From NCBI GenBank assembly GCA_051294375.1, contig CM119265.1:26139748-26203747 (forward strand): a DNA stretch of 64,000 bases. Reading direction: 5' to 3'. The position numbers were made by a program, and so were the translations under genes. How positions within the stretch are numbered: the first letter of the stretch is position 1; every line of letters begins with the position of its first letter. Shown here piece by piece: positions 62,708-64,000 of the stretch. This DNA comes from Paraspadella gotoi (Eukaryota; Chaetognatha). The notes below the pieces were generated by a model. That model searched no databases and was not told the DNA's origin. It saw only the letters and a program-made list of their open reading frames with translations.

Positions 62708-64000
62708 GCAGGAGAAGTTTAAAGACATGGAATTGTTGTGAAGTAAACAAACGAAGAGGGTTAGCGACTGGATGAAAAAAATGTTTGTTTCTAGTTATTA
62801 GCTTCTTATTTTTGATTAAGTATTACAAGGTTTTTTTTTCTTTTTTTGGTTTCGTTTTCTCATAGAGAAAATAGACCATTTAGTTGACAAACATAGTTTT
62901 AAAAAAATAAAAAGTTTGATAAAACCACGAACAGTGTTTTTATGCAGACAATAACAGGAGAGCGTTATCTTCCTTTAAACTTATTCGAGGCTGTATAACC
63001 TGGCCCTTGGAAACGTTCTCTATAACGGCAGTTATCGTATACGGTATTGGATGTAATTTGGCCATGTCGTTCTGGTTATAACGTTACGTCGGTGCTCGAA
63101 ATTGAATGATCTTCTATCGGAATGAACGTGTTTATCTCAAATCGTTTAAATTTTTTGTAAAAAGGTTTTTAAGGCAAATGTTCGACACTAGGCAGGTAGT
63201 ATTAGTAAATATTGGTCCAGCAAGCATGCTTCGTTAACTTTTTAGTTTAAATAAAACCCAAAATTGGGTCTGGTTTAAATGTGAGAGACCGTTCTGAACG
63301 GAGAGAGAGAAATTGAGACTGAGCGCTCGAATCTGTGGGAGAGAAAAAAAGGGCACAAATTTGTTTGAAACCTCAATCTGGCCGAAACCAATTGGTGGTA
63401 GAGGAGACAAAGGATCGGCGATATCACGAATGAAAATCAGTGAGGATATCACAGGGGATATCATCAATGACATCAGTTAAAATTGGAGATCGACTGAGGC
63501 GGAGGATGGGAATTAAGTTTCGGATTCGAGCTTAATCTCTTCTTTCTCCTTTCCCATTTTTGTTTTTTTTCCTATTTTTTTCCTTTTTTTTCTTTGTAGT
63601 ATTTCTCTTCTCTTTCCTTCATATAATTTTTTTTTATTCTCTACCGCTGCTTTCTCTTCTCTCTCTCTCTTTCTCTCTCTCTCCCCCCCTCCTTCTCTTC
63701 TTCTCCGTCTTCCCCTTTCCCCTTCTCCCTCTCTTCCTCCCTACCTCTCTTCCCACTTCCTCCCTCTATTCTTCTCCCCGAATCCGCGAACCAAAAAAAA
63801 AAAAAGATTTCAGTCTTTGTTCAATTAAGTCCCTTGACTTTAGAATCGTCTAATTTGCTCCGATTCAAAAGCATTCTCTCCTCTCACTCTTCCCTTTAAA
63901 AGCATCACACTCTTTCAACCCAACGTCTCACTACTCACACTCTTTACTATTCTCATTCTTTCCTCTTCTAATCTCTCACTCTTTAACGTCGTTTCACCCA
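62010..64000 (+). repeat. 3' half of the glycoprotein gene and flank, duplicate copy 2
   Basis: Matches 55760-57870 and continues to the window end. The 183 nt from about 62525 coding the membrane helix and tail are essentially identical to copy 1, while the repeat array is shorter and noisier. Confidence 0.9.

Overview
The window looks like noisy draft assembly from an intron-rich animal, probably an invertebrate. The genes have GT-AG introns. The proteins are animal-type: a Rho-family GTPase, a cytosolic thioredoxin and an SLC22-like transporter. Non-coding DNA is AT-rich and full of GA/CT, CGA/CGT, GAAA and ATTA microsatellites. Six N runs are present, three of exactly 25 N (arbitrary scaffold joins). 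Several long stretches occur twice and differ mainly by 1-2 nt indels, which is what unpolished long-read consensus or uncollapsed haplotypes look like. I cannot name the species.

Layout. 1-18625: a large inverted repeat, arms about 1-6472 and 12271-18625, around a 5.8-kb spacer. Both arms carry the same 1,611-bp insertion flanked by 10-bp target duplications; the spacer holds a third, empty copy of that site. The right arm contains exons 1-2 of a Rho GTPase gene; the left arm has an indel-broken minus-strand copy of them. 16799-29928 (+): the Rho GTPase, five exons, with huge introns holding a 27-bp satellite, a local duplication and a 2-kb polypyrimidine tract. 31424-32110 (+): thioredoxin, two exons. 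32701-46772 (+): SLC22-like transporter, rebuilt as 15 exons that keep phase throughout (574 aa). 47067-51480: weak exon-like stretches only. 51798-52756 (-): a 96-aa single-pass membrane protein in three exons, not recognised. 54865-56527 (+): a four-exon type I membrane glycoprotein (445 aa) with a signal peptide, a sequon-rich 15-bp repeat array and one membrane helix, not recognised. 57000-64000: repeats and a second copy of the 3' half of that gene.

Nothing suggests the genes form one pathway. They are housekeeping or cell-surface genes in a repeat-rich region. The best leads are the insertion with matching empty site, the glycoprotein array read in two frames through compensating indels, the minisatellites inside transporter introns, and a small dispersed repeat family sharing a TTGGTNNNACCAA-like motif. 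I found no prokaryotic features, CRISPR arrays, rRNA genes or convincing functional tRNA genes. Gene models come from reading splice sites and frames by eye, without transcript or database support.
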